From positions 1 through 39,293 of the forward strand of contig JABMNN010000122.1 of assembly GCA_013204545.1 (NCBI GenBank): a stretch of DNA of 39,293 nt, read 5' to 3'. Shown here piece by piece: positions 10,266 to 20,222 of this stretch. Below the pieces are notes generated by a model, which did no database searches, was not told the DNA's origin, and saw only the letters and a list, made by a program, of their open reading frames with translations. Numbering within the stretch: position 1 is the stretch's first letter; each line of letters opens with the position of its first letter. This DNA comes from Chloroflexota bacterium. GTDB lineage: Bacteria > Chloroflexota > Dehalococcoidia > Lucifugimonadales > Lucifugimonadaceae. The position numbers and the translations under genes were made by a program.

Positions 10266-11326
10266 GCGTCGAAGACGTCGACGCTGCTTGATTTAAACAC
10301 TAAAAATACATCATGACCAACAGCTATACCGAGTTCACTCAGTGCGTTTTCGGTCAGCTCTACGATAAATTTCTGCCCGACATCTACCTCAGTGAATACC
10401 CTGTCGTCGTTCGACCATATCTCGCTAACCACCCCCGTAAGGATATTTCTTGCCGAAAGGTTTTGGGGTTCAGATGCTGCCAAAATGATTTGATTCGCAC
10501 CTAGTGAAACGACAACTTTCTCGCCAAGGTTCTTATTTTGGTGACGAGTTGAGATTTTGACCCCGCCGACCATAACCGTCGTCAGGTGATCAGTCGAATC
10601 ACCAATCACTCCATCAAGAATATTGGTAAAGCGGTCGACATCTCCACCTGCGGCAGCTGCGCCTAGCAACAATGCCGAAGGTCTGTCGAAACCTTCAACT
10701 TTACCCTCACGTAACAACACCGCTTTAGACGCCACTGAAACGACTTCCGAAATAGAATGTGAGACATAGATCATCGGCATCTCAAACTCGGAATGCACCC
10801 GCTTCAAGTAGTTCAGTATCGAACCTCGTCTCGCTGCGTCTAGTGAAGCCAACGGTTCATCCAGTAATAGCAATGCTGGCGAAGTAGCGAGTGCTCGTGC
10901 GATAGCCACTCGTTGACGCTCTCCCCCGGATAGTTCACTCGGTCTACGTTCAAGCAAATGGCTCAAACCGAGGAATTCTGCAATTTCGAGCGGGTTTAGT
11001 CGACGATCAGCTGTTTGTAAAAATTTCCAGCCGAACTCGATGTTTTTGCGAACGTCTAGATGTGGAAATAAAGCCCCATCCTGATAGACAGTTCCAATTC
11101 TTCGATTCTCAGGTTTAACCCATGTGCCTTCAGCACTTGAGAACAGCGTCGTGCCAGCAAGGCTCACCATCCCGCTGGTTGGTCGAATCGTTCCAGCAAG
11201 GCAGTCAAGCAAAGTCGATTTACCGGCACCCGAAGGCCCGAACACGGCCGTTATTCCGTTGTCGAACTCTCCAGATATGTCCAGTGAGAATTCTTGACGA
11301 TCAAGTTGAACGTCGAACGAAATCAT
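10262..11326 (-). CDS. modC: Molybdate ABC transporter ATP-binding protein
   Basis: The ATPase that powers molybdate import. Walker A GPSGAGKS is at residues 30-37, the ABC signature LSGGERQ at 132-138, Walker B LLLLDEP ends at 158, and the switch histidine is His190. The C-terminal region from about residue 290 (NILTGVVSEIWSNDDRVFTEVDVG...) is a TOBE/Mop-type domain, as in ModC proteins that bind oxyanion for regulation. The 354-residue length fits. It starts four bases inside the end of modB and ends four bases inside the lipoprotein gene, so all are likely co-translated. Confidence 0.93.
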   Translation of the reverse strand: MISFDVQLDRQEFSLDISGEFDNGITAVFGPSGAGKSTLLDCLAGTIRPTSGMVSLAGTTLFSSAEGTWVKPENRRIGTVYQDGALFPHLDVRKNIEFGWKFLQTADRRLNPLEIAEFLGLSHLLERRPSELSGGERQRVAIARALATSPALLLLDEPLASLDAARRGSILNYLKRVHSEFEMPMIYVSHSISEVVSVASKAVLLREGKVEGFDRPSALLLGAAAAGGDVDRFTNILDGVIGDSTDHLTTVMVGGVKISTRHQNKNLGEKVVVSLGANQIILAASEPQNLSARNILTGVVSEIWSNDDRVFTEVDVGQKFIVELTENALSELGIAVGHDVFLVFKSSSVDVFDA

Positions 11327-12018
11327 CGAGTAACTCCGTTCGAGGAATTACTACTTACGGAAGATCGTTTGAGGAGCCAGTTGTGAATTCCGAGTGCAAT
11401 CACTCCAAGCACAATCGACACCAAAGCCAGCCGCCAAGCGGCATCCGTGTCACCTGCCGAAATTCTGGTGAATATCGCTGAAGGAACGGTTTGAGTCCGA
11501 CCAGGGATGTTTCCCGCAACAACGATAGTCGCCCCAAATTCAGAAAGCGCTCTCACAAACCCAAGTAGCGCACCGGCGACTACCCCTCGGTAAGCAAGAG
11601 GAAGAGTTATCGTCAGGAACGTGCGAACTGGACCCGCGCCCAACCCACGCGCCGCAATCTCAAGCCGAGGGTCGACACCAGCGAGTGCCGCTGAAAACGA
11701 ACGAACAACCAACGGAAGCGAAACTATTGCGGCTGCCAATGCGGCTGCAATCCATGTGAACGCAAGAGTCGAGCCGAACAGCGATTCACTAACTTGACCA
11801 ACCCAGCCGTTTGTTCCCACCAACCACAGCAACGCGTATCCAATTACCACCGGCGGCAATGCGAGCGGTAGCGATACAAAAACGTCAAGTGCAAATTTCC
11901 CGCGAAATTGCTTTCGCACCAAAAGCCACGCCACGAACATTCCAAGCGGCAGCGTCACTGCAGTCGCAACAAGTGCAATCTGAAGCGATAACGCTACTAT
12001 CGAGATGTCTGAATTCAT
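11323..12018 (-). CDS. modB: Molybdate ABC transporter permease
   Basis: Membrane channel of the ModABC importer, 231 residues with about five hydrophobic helices. The cytoplasmic coupling (EAA) motif is EIAARGLGAGPVRTFLTITL followed by the characteristic GALLGFVRALSEFGATIVVAGNIPG of ModB proteins. The N-terminus (IALVATAVTLPLGMFVAWLLVRK) is the usual first helix. It begins 24 bases after modA and overlaps modC by four bases. A tungstate transporter would look similar; the ModA and ModC partners favour molybdate. Confidence 0.92.
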   Translation of the reverse strand: MNSDISIVALSLQIALVATAVTLPLGMFVAWLLVRKQFRGKFALDVFVSLPLALPPVVIGYALLWLVGTNGWVGQVSESLFGSTLAFTWIAAALAAAIVSLPLVVRSFSAALAGVDPRLEIAARGLGAGPVRTFLTITLPLAYRGVVAGALLGFVRALSEFGATIVVAGNIPGRTQTVPSAIFTRISAGDTDAAWRLALVSIVLGVIALGIHNWLLKRSSVSSNSSNGVTR

Positions 12019-12042
12019 GAATTCGTGACCCTAATTACTACA

Positions 12043-12843
12043 CTATCCACTAGGGCTACCTAGTCCCAAGTTTCTTGGAATCAGATCGAATCCCGCAGAC
12101 TCGAACACTCTCCTAGTCTCCGGTTCCAAAACAACGTAATTAAGAAAAGTTTGTGCTTCGCGACTATGCTTGGCACCGGTAATTCCGGTTGCAAAGTAGC
12201 TAATTTGTACAACATTGGTGTCGATTTCAAGAACTATCTTTAGTGTGTCGGAGGTGATGGCATCTGTTCGATATACGATGCCATATTGAGCGTTACCTGA
12301 CTCTACAGCTGCCAAAGCCGCTCGCACATCAACGGTAAATATCAACTGATCGGAAATCGCATCCGATACTCCCGCAAGTTCCAGAGCTCGCATTGCATAA
12401 CGCCCAGCTGGTGCGAGTTCAGGATCTCCGATCGCGACCCGCTTTCCTTGATTCGCTAAATCGGTCAATGAACTGATAAACGGACCATCGTTGCCGCCGA
12501 TTACCACCAGATCTGTCGAAATCAGTTGCGGAGCATTGTAGAAATCTCCGAGCCCAGCTTCAGTGATCAGCTGTGCCGGCCCATCTCCCGCAAACAGCAC
12601 TCCATCAGCAGGGGCACCCAACTTCGCAATCTGATTAGCCAGAGTGATCGACCCGCCAAAGCTAAATTCAACCCGCTTCCCAGTCTCTCTCTCGTATATT
12701 TTTGCCGACTCGGTCAGGACATCTGAAAGTGATGCCGCCGCAAATATCAGCGGGACATCGTCATGGAAGTTCCCAACACACGATGCGATGAGCCCTACGA
12801 ACACGAAAGCCAGCACCAACTGAACGAAACAACGAGTCAACAA
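12043..12843 (-). CDS. modA: Molybdate-binding lipoprotein
   Basis: Extracellular binding protein that hands molybdate (or tungstate) to ModBC. A hydrophobic signal (FVQLVLAFVFVGLIAS) ends in a lipobox IASC, so the mature protein is lipid-anchored, as expected where there is no periplasm in the classical sense. The mature domain opens with the hallmark IFAAASLSDVLTESAKIYE, followed by FSFGGSITLANQIAKLGAPADG, which contribute ligand-binding serines in ModA. Length is 266 residues. The start appears to be one of two consecutive TTG codons at 12843 and 12840. It is the first gene of a modABC-lipoprotein operon. Confidence 0.92.
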   Translation of the reverse strand: MLTRCFVQLVLAFVFVGLIASCVGNFHDDVPLIFAAASLSDVLTESAKIYERETGKRVEFSFGGSITLANQIAKLGAPADGVLFAGDGPAQLITEAGLGDFYNAPQLISTDLVVIGGNDGPFISSLTDLANQGKRVAIGDPELAPAGRYAMRALELAGVSDAISDQLIFTVDVRAALAAVESGNAQYGIVYRTDAITSDTLKIVLEIDTNVVQISYFATGITGAKHSREAQTFLNYVVLEPETRRVFESAGFDLIPRNLGLGSPSG

Positions 12844-12970
12844 AAAATCAGGTATCCCCTTAATGAAATTGGCAAGCTCTGATAGAATTCAATTATCACG
12901 GCTGGGCGCCGTGATTGATCCACAGAGATCGTATTTGAAGAAAAGCTGTATATGCAGCGGATCAAGAGGC

Positions 12971-13801
12971 ATGAATTTGGTCACAGTGAACGAAGAATAC
13001 TCCTTCACAAGCTTCTCCAACCTACCCTTCTACACCAAGGTCAACGAACGTTTGCTCGACCTTGCTGAAGTTGGGAAGCAACATAAAATCGTCGATCTAG
13101 GTTGCGGAACTGGTGGGATTACCAAGCTCATTCTGGAACGCCTTCAGTCGGCAAAAGACACCGTAATCTACGCAGTAGACCATTCGACAACGGCCCTAAA
13201 AGCCGCTGCCGATGAAATCGGCGACCGAAAAGACGTAGCGATCAACTACGTCCACTCCGAGGTGCAGAATCTTGCCAGAGCGGTAAAGGACAAGGTTGAC
13301 GCAGTTGTCTACTGCAATTCGATCCACTACGTTCCTGACAAGCCGGTGTTGATAGATCAGATCAAGGAAAAACTCGTCCCCAACGGCATTTTTGCTTTCA
13401 ATACCTCTTTCTATGAAGGTTCTCACCCGGACGATAGTCTCGAATTTTTCCGCAAATGGATGATGCGGTCGTTACGCATTCTCAAACGGGAATATGGGTT
13501 GTCAGCCGATAAATCGGCAAAGGTTGAATCTCGAGTGCAGCTGAAAGCTCACGACTATGTCGACCTTGTTGAAAATGCGGGATTCAAGGTGTTAGTCAAC
13601 GATTTCAACCGAGTCGAGGTTCCCCACGAAGGCTGGCATCACATTTCTGGTTTCTCCGACTGGATAGAAGGAGTAATGCCTGGTGTTCCCCTCGACATCG
13701 GACGCGAAACCCTGCAAAAAGGGCTTGGCCAGATTTGGGATGAGATGAATCTCGAAACCGTTCCAAGGGTGTGGCTTTCGGTGAGTGCCGCTAAGGTCTG
13801 A
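12971..13801 (+). CDS. Class I SAM-dependent methyltransferase
   Basis: A 276-residue Rossmann-fold methyltransferase. Motif I is VDLGCGTGGITKLI, the acidic ribose-binding position is in VIYAVDHSTTAL, and motif IV-like VDAVVYCNSIHYVPD follows. The substrate is not predictable from sequence; the overall layout resembles methyltransferases of small molecules such as quinones or lipids. The frame is open upstream to 12863, but the ATG at 12971 has AGAGG just ahead and starts close to the domain, so it is preferred. It is divergent from modA with 127 bases between them; no functional link to molybdenum is evident. Confidence 0.8.
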   Translation: MNLVTVNEEYSFTSFSNLPFYTKVNERLLDLAEVGKQHKIVDLGCGTGGITKLILERLQSAKDTVIYAVDHSTTALKAAADEIGDRKDVAINYVHSEVQNLARAVKDKVDAVVYCNSIHYVPDKPVLIDQIKEKLVPNGIFAFNTSFYEGSHPDDSLEFFRKWMMRSLRILKREYGLSADKSAKVESRVQLKAHDYVDLVENAGFKVLVNDFNRVEVPHEGWHHISGFSDWIEGVMPGVPLDIGRETLQKGLGQIWDEMNLETVPRVWLSVSAAKV

Positions 13802-13957
13802 CCTTAAGCATTTGATATATAAAATGCGAACGTTACATCGCTCTCACCTGTAGCTATGTAATTACGTGCTGACACACATTAGTATCAAACTTCATTCGAA
13901 GTAATCTCTCGCGTACATGTATGCATCATCTCTTGAGTGACCTAACTCTCTGGAAAC

Positions 13958-15742
13958 ATGATCGATCCACCATTGAATACAGAAACCTCACCGAATGAAT
14001 CGAGTGACGTGCTTCTTCGACTTCAAGTCGAATTACGTACTTACGAGATACTGGCGGAAATCAGCAAAATTGTTGGCGCTAGTAGCTACCTACAAAATGA
14101 TCTGTCTAAAGTCGAACAGTTAGTGTCACAAATCGTCGAATACGACGATATTTCTTTCCTTACATACAATCCCGACAAGAAAACTGTTCAACAGTTGTAC
14201 GACAAAGTAGGTTTCAACGAAGCCGCAGGATTTACTCACTCTTCGGTGGGAAAAATTGAGTTCCCGGTGAACACGTCTGCATCGCTGATCGGACTCGACG
14301 AGCGAAAAACTTCGTTATTTGTTTTCACCTCAACAAGTGATATCGAGCAGTATTCCGAAAGCGTAGAAGCGTTCAATTCTGGCTTCCGCACATTCCTCAC
14401 TATCCCGTTAATTTCAAACGATCATGTAGTTGGGGTTATCCAAATCCGAAGCAAACAACCCTCTGCCTACACCGAGGCCGATACCCAACTGGGCGAGCGC
14501 ATTGCAAATCAAATAGCCGGTGCTCTAGCCAACTCGCTGGCAAATGATCAGATTCGCTTGCAAGCGGCTGCCCTTCAATCCACAGAGAGTGCGATTGTCA
14601 TCACATCACCATCTGGAATTATCGAATGGGTGAACGGTGCATTCACGAGACTCAGTGGTTGGTCGCCAACGGAAGCGGTAGGACAACATACGTCGATCAT
14701 GAAATCGGTCGATCTGACAAATGATGCTGATAACGAAGCCATTTGGAATGCTCTCAACGATGGGAAATCGTGGCGCGGTGTTCATCCTTCACGCCGAAAG
14801 GATGGCTCCGAATTCCCAGAAGAACTCACAGTCACGCCAGTTCTGGGACCCGATGGTGAAGTAGCCCACATTGTCGGCATCAAACAGGATGTCACCGACC
14901 GTCTTCTAGCAGAAAAAACATTCGCCAACTCACTTCAAGTCGAATCTGAGAACCGTGAACTCCAGCGGGTAGCTGCAGCCCGGAGCACATTTTTGTCAAC
15001 GGTATCTCATGAGCTTCGAACTCCCTTAACAACCGTTTCAGCGTTTGCCGACATTCTGTTTAACAGTCATTCTGAGAACCTGAACGAACGACAGCGAATG
15101 CAATTGAGCCTAATTAGGAAATCATCAACTCAGCTGAGTTCGTTGATAGACGATCTTCTCGACATATCGCAAGCAGACACCGGCCGACTAATCCTCGACA
15201 AGTCCTCTTTTGATATTGAAATGATGATCGACGAGATAAGCGATACATCTCGGATATTGCTCGCTACTCGAGAACAAGTCCTTGAGTCCGATGTCAAAAC
15301 CATCTCCTGTGCGTTATTTGCTGACCGAACACGTGTTCTTCAGATTTATAGCAATATTCTCACGAACGCCTCAAAGTTCTCTCCGATTGGCTCGACAATC
15401 CGCATCATTGTTCGAATAAAAGGAAAGAATCTCGCTGTGACGGTGACGGATCAAGGTTCGGGTATATCGAAATCGGATCAAATGATGATGTTCAGTCCGT
15501 TCTTCCGCGGCGGCAGCGGCACTGCTCAGCCAGATGGTAGAGGGTTGGGACTAGCAGTCGTTCGATCATTAACCGATCTTCATGACGGCACGATCACCGT
15601 CAATAGTAAAAATGACATAGGCACCTCGATCACCGTTACACTCCCCGGTGTAATCTCGGAACCGGTCAACCGAAAGTCGATTCAACACAGTAGTATCCAA
15701 GGTAGCCATTGTCATCTTCTAAAGAAGAATTTTCCAAGCTAG
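13958..15742 (+). CDS. Cytoplasmic GAF-PAS sensor histidine kinase
   Basis: A 594-residue kinase without membrane segments. The order is a GAF domain (about 45-190, ending YTEADTQLGERIANQIAGAL), a PAS domain (about 205-315), a dimerisation/phosphoacceptor domain with His351 in STVSHELRTPLTT, and an ATPase domain with the N box around Asn470 (NILTNASKFSP), a D-x-G-x-G motif near 498-502 and GRGLGLAVV at 528-536. The ligand is unknown. No response regulator is adjacent. The PAS-to-ATPase part resembles the second kinase at 36-38 kb, suggesting paralogues. The last 34 bases overlap the start of the APH-type gene. Confidence 0.9.
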   Translation: MIDPPLNTETSPNESSDVLLRLQVELRTYEILAEISKIVGASSYLQNDLSKVEQLVSQIVEYDDISFLTYNPDKKTVQQLYDKVGFNEAAGFTHSSVGKIEFPVNTSASLIGLDERKTSLFVFTSTSDIEQYSESVEAFNSGFRTFLTIPLISNDHVVGVIQIRSKQPSAYTEADTQLGERIANQIAGALANSLANDQIRLQAAALQSTESAIVITSPSGIIEWVNGAFTRLSGWSPTEAVGQHTSIMKSVDLTNDADNEAIWNALNDGKSWRGVHPSRRKDGSEFPEELTVTPVLGPDGEVAHIVGIKQDVTDRLLAEKTFANSLQVESENRELQRVAAARSTFLSTVSHELRTPLTTVSAFADILFNSHSENLNERQRMQLSLIRKSSTQLSSLIDDLLDISQADTGRLILDKSSFDIEMMIDEISDTSRILLATREQVLESDVKTISCALFADRTRVLQIYSNILTNASKFSPIGSTIRIIVRIKGKNLAVTVTDQGSGISKSDQMMMFSPFFRGGSGTAQPDGRGLGLAVVRSLTDLHDGTITVNSKNDIGTSITVTLPGVISEPVNRKSIQHSSIQGSHCHLLKKNFPS

Positions 15743-16717
15743 CTCAACAACTAGAGAAGTTTCTCCGTTCAAAGCTCAGTAATGACGTTTCAATCACCGG
15801 GAGTCTCGCGCGCCTCCATGGCGGATTCGACACAGATACATACGCCTTTTCTATCGAAAATCCACCACTTAATTTCCCGCATGAACTCGTACTACGCCAC
15901 TATCAGACCAGAGGCGAATCAATGAGAGTTGTGTTCGAGTCAACGATGCAGAGTGTCGCCCGAAATGCCGGTCATCCCGTGGCGCACGTCCCGATCGACT
16001 CCAGTGGTCATCTACTCGACAATCGTCCATTCCTAATCATGGAACGCCTTCCAGGGTCAGCTTTGGGTGATCTACTAGGCGATCAGTCAGTACTGCAACA
16101 GCTGCCTCAAATCATGGCAAAGTTGCAACTCGGACTGCACAAGATCAATTCATCTGGACTGAAATCTAAGCTGGAAGAATCCGGAGTCAACATTGAGTTT
16201 ATGTCGCCTCTAATCATGCTGAAGCGAGTCACGGCACTGGCGAATGCTTGCAAGGAACCCAAGCTACTTACGGTCAATTCATGGCTGGTCGACAACTGGC
16301 CAAATCAACCTCAGACACCAACGATCTGTCACGGCGATTTCCATACCAACAACATTCTCTACTTGGACGGAAAAGTTACCGGTCTAATCGACTGGGGCAG
16401 TCACAAGACTAATTTTGTCGATCGGGCCACCAGAGTCGGATAACGATGCAAGCGCAGCACTTAGGCCGATGATCAATCGACTCATAGCTGAGTACATCGC
16501 GATATATCGCAAACAAAGTTCGCTTGATGACACGCTGCTCGATTACTATGCTGCACTACGATCCGCTCATGCTTACGCCAAAGTAATCGGTGACAAACGT
16601 GGTGTAGATCTGCCATACGTAGCTGGTGATGGCTATGCTTGGGCTCTACCTCAGCTATTCAGAACGATCACCCGAGTTATAGAAAACACAACCGGTTTGA
16701 CACTGGAATCGGGTTAA
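15709..16717 (+). pseudogene. APH-type phosphotransferase split by a frameshift
   Basis: The first frame (TTG 15709 to TAA 16443) encodes an aminoglycoside-phosphotransferase/choline-kinase-like fold: ITGSLARLHGGFDTDTYAF in the nucleotide loop, then the catalytic Brenner-like motif HGDFHTNNIL and the metal-binding LIDWG. The expected C-terminal part, with IGPPESDNDASAAL and the following helices, continues in the +1 frame to the TAA at 16715-16717. The break must lie around 16400-16415. This family phosphorylates small hydroxylated substrates, not necessarily antibiotics. The start is supported by AAGG seven bases upstream and lies inside the end of the kinase gene. It is either a disabled gene or a one-base sequence error. 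Confidence 0.75.
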
Positions 16718-16732
16718 TTTCGCAACGGCAGA

Positions 16733-19700
16733 CTACTTACCGTCCAAGTATTCAGCGAGCGTCTTGATGTTGTAAGCATGGCCACCGGTCGCTCCTGAAA
16801 CAGCGCCTTCCACCTCGATAGCGCAACGCGCCGTATCGATTGAGGTGAAGCAGGGAATTCGCTGCATTACTGCTGAACGTCGAATATGAAAGCCATCTTG
16901 CATTGTCGAACGGTCCCCGGTGACCGTATTAACAACAGCACTCACAGTACCGTCTTCGATAATGTCGACAACTGTACGTCCACTTCCGCCTTGAAGGCGT
17001 TTTTCGACTTCATTGACCTCGACTCCCATTGCTCGAATCATCTCGGCAGTTCCACCCGTGGCGTATATCGGATGCCCCGCCTTGTCCAGCGTACGAACCA
17101 ATCCAAGCGCGTCTGCCTTATCAGGATCAGCAATACTCAATAGCACCGCACCACCCTTCGGCACGTTCATACCCGACCCTAACAGCGCTTTTGTCACCGC
17201 ACCGTCGAATGTCGTGTCGATACCCATAACTTCACCAGTCGACTTCATCTCAGGACCCAAGAAAGTATCGACTCCAGCAAGTTTAGACATTGAGAACACA
17301 GGAGCTTTAACCGCTATCAGGTCACGCTTCTTAGCTAAACCGCCGGTGTATCCTTGCTCTTTAATCGTCTTTCCGCGCATGACTTCAGTAGCAATCTGAA
17401 CCATTGGAATTCGAGTGACTTTGGAAATGAACGGAATCGTTCGGGAAGAACGCGGATTCACTTCGATGATGTAAATCTCAGGATCACCCGATTTACCGTT
17501 TACACCGCTGGCGTTGAATCCACGATAGGTTCCGCCACCGGCTACAACGAATTGAATGTTCATGAGTCCGATCACACCAAGTGCCAGACCAATTCGACGT
17601 GTGTAATCGACGATGGTTTCGACTTCGGCTTCAGTCAGTGACTGTGCCGGATACACCGCCATCGAGTCACCAGAGTGAACACCAGCTCGCTCGATGTGCT
17701 GCATGATTCCTGGTATCAGTACGTCTTCACCATCACATACAGCATCGACTTCGACCTCGAGTCCTGTCAGATAGTGATCGATCAAAATCGTCTGACCTGA
17801 GAAGTCTCGCATCACCATCTCGAAGTATCGAAGTAGCTCGGCAGGAGTCTGTACGATTTCCATCGCCCGGCCACCAAGCACGTAACTAGGTCTCACCAAA
17901 ACGGGATAACCCACATTGTTTGCGACCTGTATGGCACTCTCGACATCTGATGCCATTCCGCCGGGAGGCAGCGGCAATCCGTGACGAGAAGCGACTTTTT
18001 CAAAGCGCCCACGATCTGAAGCGAGGTCGATCACATCTGGTGTAGAACCCAGAATGGGAAGATCTGCCACTCCCAATAATTGCGAAAGATTGATCGCCGT
18101 CTGGCCACCGAACTGCACCATCGTCGAAGGATTCCCCTCAGGAGTACCGTCGCCTTCGTTCTCGATGATGTCTCGAACGCTCTCTTCATCAAGCGGCTCG
18201 AAGTACAGACGATCCGATGTGTCGAAATCGGTCGATACAGTCTCTGGGTTCGAGTTGATCATGACGGATTCGACGCCAGATTTCTGAAGAGCCCACGCAG
18301 CGTGAACAGAGCAGTAATCGAACTCAATACCCTGTCCGATACGAATTGGACCACTGCCCAAAACGATCGCTACTTCACGTCCCGAAGGAATAGCCTCATT
18401 CTCCTGCTCGTATGTCGAGTAGAAGTACGGAGTCACGGCTTCGAATTCACCAGCGCAAGTGTCGACCATCTTATAAACCGGTTTGAGCCCCCACCCTTTA
18501 CGCATCGTACGAACCTGTTCAGGCAGATAGTCCGAAAGGGTTCCGATCTGGGAGTCAGAGAATCCCATGCGCTTGGCGCGTCGCATCAGGTCCGGAGTCA
18601 GTTCCTCAGCCAGAAGCGTCCGTTCCATATCGACGATTCGCTGAAGTGCTCGCGTGAACCATGGGTCAACACTGGTTTCTAGCGTCACCGATGCAGCCGT
18701 ACGACCGCCTCGAATTGCGGCGATCAACTTCCATAGTCGATCATCGTCGGCAAGCAAATCAGGTGGACCATCACTACCCCACTCAGGATTCTCCCAAAGC
18801 AATGATCCACGACCGTTCTCCATTGAGCGAACGGCCTTCTGCAATGCGGCTTCGAATGTACGATCGATGGCCATTACCTCGCCGGTCGCCTTCATCTGGG
18901 TTCCCAGAGAACGATCTCCCGTCGGGAACTTGTCGAACGGCCAGCGTGGGATTTTCACCACACAATAGTCGAGAGCCGGTTCGAATGCTGCAGTCGTCTT
19001 TCGCGTCACCGCATTCGAAATCTGATCAAGCGTCTTACCAAGCGCTATCTTGGCAGCAACCCGAGCAATCGGGTATCCAGTCGCCTTTGACGCAAGAGCC
19101 GAGGATCGGCTTACACGGGGATTCACCTCGATGACGTAGTACATCGATCCTTCGTCGTCATAGCCAGCTCCCTCACCAATGGTTTCAGCGACCATTTTTG
19201 AAGGTCGGTAACCGAGTTGAACATTACAAGCCCCCTTAATGCCGAGCCCAGTAATGATGTTTAGCGACGCAGTGCGAAGACGCTGATAATCCTTGTCGTT
19301 CAGTGTCTGACTCGGTGCAACAACGATCGAGTCGCCGGTGTGGACGCCCATCGGATCGAGGTTTTCCATGTTGCAGATCGTGATGACGTTCCCGTCACCA
19401 TCGCGCATTACTTCGTACTCGATCTCTTTCCAGCCAAGCAACGACTGCTCAACTAGAACCTGTCCTACTTTGCTCGCTGAAATTCCGCCGGTTGCGATTT
19501 TTCGCAACTCATCTTCGTTCCACGCAATTCCACCACCGGTTCCACCAAGCGTATATGCCGGGCGAACCACCGCCGGATAACCAATTTTGCGACCGGCTTC
19601 AACGGCATCCTCAACAGTCTCAACAGCAAACGAAGGGAGAACTGGCTCACCGAGTCGTGCGAGCAAATCACGAAATTGCTCGCGGTCTTCAGCCATCTCG

Positions 19701-20077
19701 ATCGAAGCTATCGAAGTACCAAGTACCTTGACGTTATATTTTTTAAGAATTCCCGCTTTATCAAGGTCAACAATGAGGTTCAGTCCGGTCTGACCACCCA
19801 TCGTTCCAATGACACCGTCCGGACGTTCTCTGGCAATGATTCGTTCGAGCACAGGCACCGTGAGAGGTTCGATATAAATACGGTCAGCCATATCCTCATC
19901 GGTCATGATCGTCGCCGGGTTCGAGTTGACCAGTACGACCTCGACACCCTCTTCACGAAGCGAGCGGCATGCCTGCGTACCTGCATAGTCGAACTCTGCT
20001 GCCTGTCCGATAATAATCGGCCCCGAACCAATAACCAGAACCTTTTTAGGCGTCTCAACCGCTACCGCGCTCGTCAA
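16733..20077 (-). CDS. carB: Carbamoyl-phosphate synthase large subunit
   Basis: Makes carbamoyl phosphate from bicarbonate, ATP and the ammonia delivered by CarA. The 1114-residue protein has the duplicated architecture: two ATP-grasp halves beginning KKVLVIGSGPIIIGQAAEFDY near the N-terminus and EVAIVLGSGPIRIGQGIEFDY at about residue 570, each with a NPR motif (IEVNPRVSRSSAL and IEVNPRSSRTIPF). A C-terminal MGS-like allosteric domain (IYATGGTAEMIRAMGVEVNEV) follows. The start is TTG 20077 with AGGAG about seven bases upstream. It is the last gene of the pyr operon, 145 bases after carA. No terminator was seen in the 15 bases before the convergent APH gene. Confidence 0.98.
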   Translation of the reverse strand: MTSAVAVETPKKVLVIGSGPIIIGQAAEFDYAGTQACRSLREEGVEVVLVNSNPATIMTDEDMADRIYIEPLTVPVLERIIARERPDGVIGTMGGQTGLNLIVDLDKAGILKKYNVKVLGTSIASIEMAEDREQFRDLLARLGEPVLPSFAVETVEDAVEAGRKIGYPAVVRPAYTLGGTGGGIAWNEDELRKIATGGISASKVGQVLVEQSLLGWKEIEYEVMRDGDGNVITICNMENLDPMGVHTGDSIVVAPSQTLNDKDYQRLRTASLNIITGLGIKGACNVQLGYRPSKMVAETIGEGAGYDDEGSMYYVIEVNPRVSRSSALASKATGYPIARVAAKIALGKTLDQISNAVTRKTTAAFEPALDYCVVKIPRWPFDKFPTGDRSLGTQMKATGEVMAIDRTFEAALQKAVRSMENGRGSLLWENPEWGSDGPPDLLADDDRLWKLIAAIRGGRTAASVTLETSVDPWFTRALQRIVDMERTLLAEELTPDLMRRAKRMGFSDSQIGTLSDYLPEQVRTMRKGWGLKPVYKMVDTCAGEFEAVTPYFYSTYEQENEAIPSGREVAIVLGSGPIRIGQGIEFDYCSVHAAWALQKSGVESVMINSNPETVSTDFDTSDRLYFEPLDEESVRDIIENEGDGTPEGNPSTMVQFGGQTAINLSQLLGVADLPILGSTPDVIDLASDRGRFEKVASRHGLPLPPGGMASDVESAIQVANNVGYPVLVRPSYVLGGRAMEIVQTPAELLRYFEMVMRDFSGQTILIDHYLTGLEVEVDAVCDGEDVLIPGIMQHIERAGVHSGDSMAVYPAQSLTEAEVETIVDYTRRIGLALGVIGLMNIQFVVAGGGTYRGFNASGVNGKSGDPEIYIIEVNPRSSRTIPFISKVTRIPMVQIATEVMRGKTIKEQGYTGGLAKKRDLIAVKAPVFSMSKLAGVDTFLGPEMKSTGEVMGIDTTFDGAVTKALLGSGMNVPKGGAVLLSIADPDKADALGLVRTLDKAGHPIYATGGTAEMIRAMGVEVNEVEKRLQGGSGRTVVDIIEDGTVSAVVNTVTGDRSTMQDGFHIRRSAVMQRIPCFTSIDTARCAIEVEGAVSGATGGHAYNIKTLAEYLDGK

Positions 20078-20090
20078 TCAACTCTCCTGT

Positions 20091-20103
20091 GTGCCAATGG
20101 CAC
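20091..20103. repeat. 13-bp inverted repeat just upstream of carB
   Basis: On the plus strand GTGCCA and TGGCAC flank a single A. It lies 13-26 bases upstream of the carB start, immediately ahead of the AGGAG ribosome binding site, within the longest gap of the pyr operon. It might be an RNA processing hairpin or a protein site; chance cannot be excluded. Confidence 0.3.
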
Positions 20104-20222
20104 TTCTACTAACCGCTCTCTTCCTGTCATAGAGGGAGCTAGAGGGTGGGTGAAATCGTTCACTCAAAAATTACCCGTACTGCGGGATGCGATCTGGCTT
20201 ACTACACTTTCGAACTTTTCTG

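Noticed and set aside
12844-12970. Molybdenum-cofactor riboswitch or ModE-type operator upstream of modA
   Set aside because: No matching conserved structure or palindromic operator could be found in this short divergent gap.
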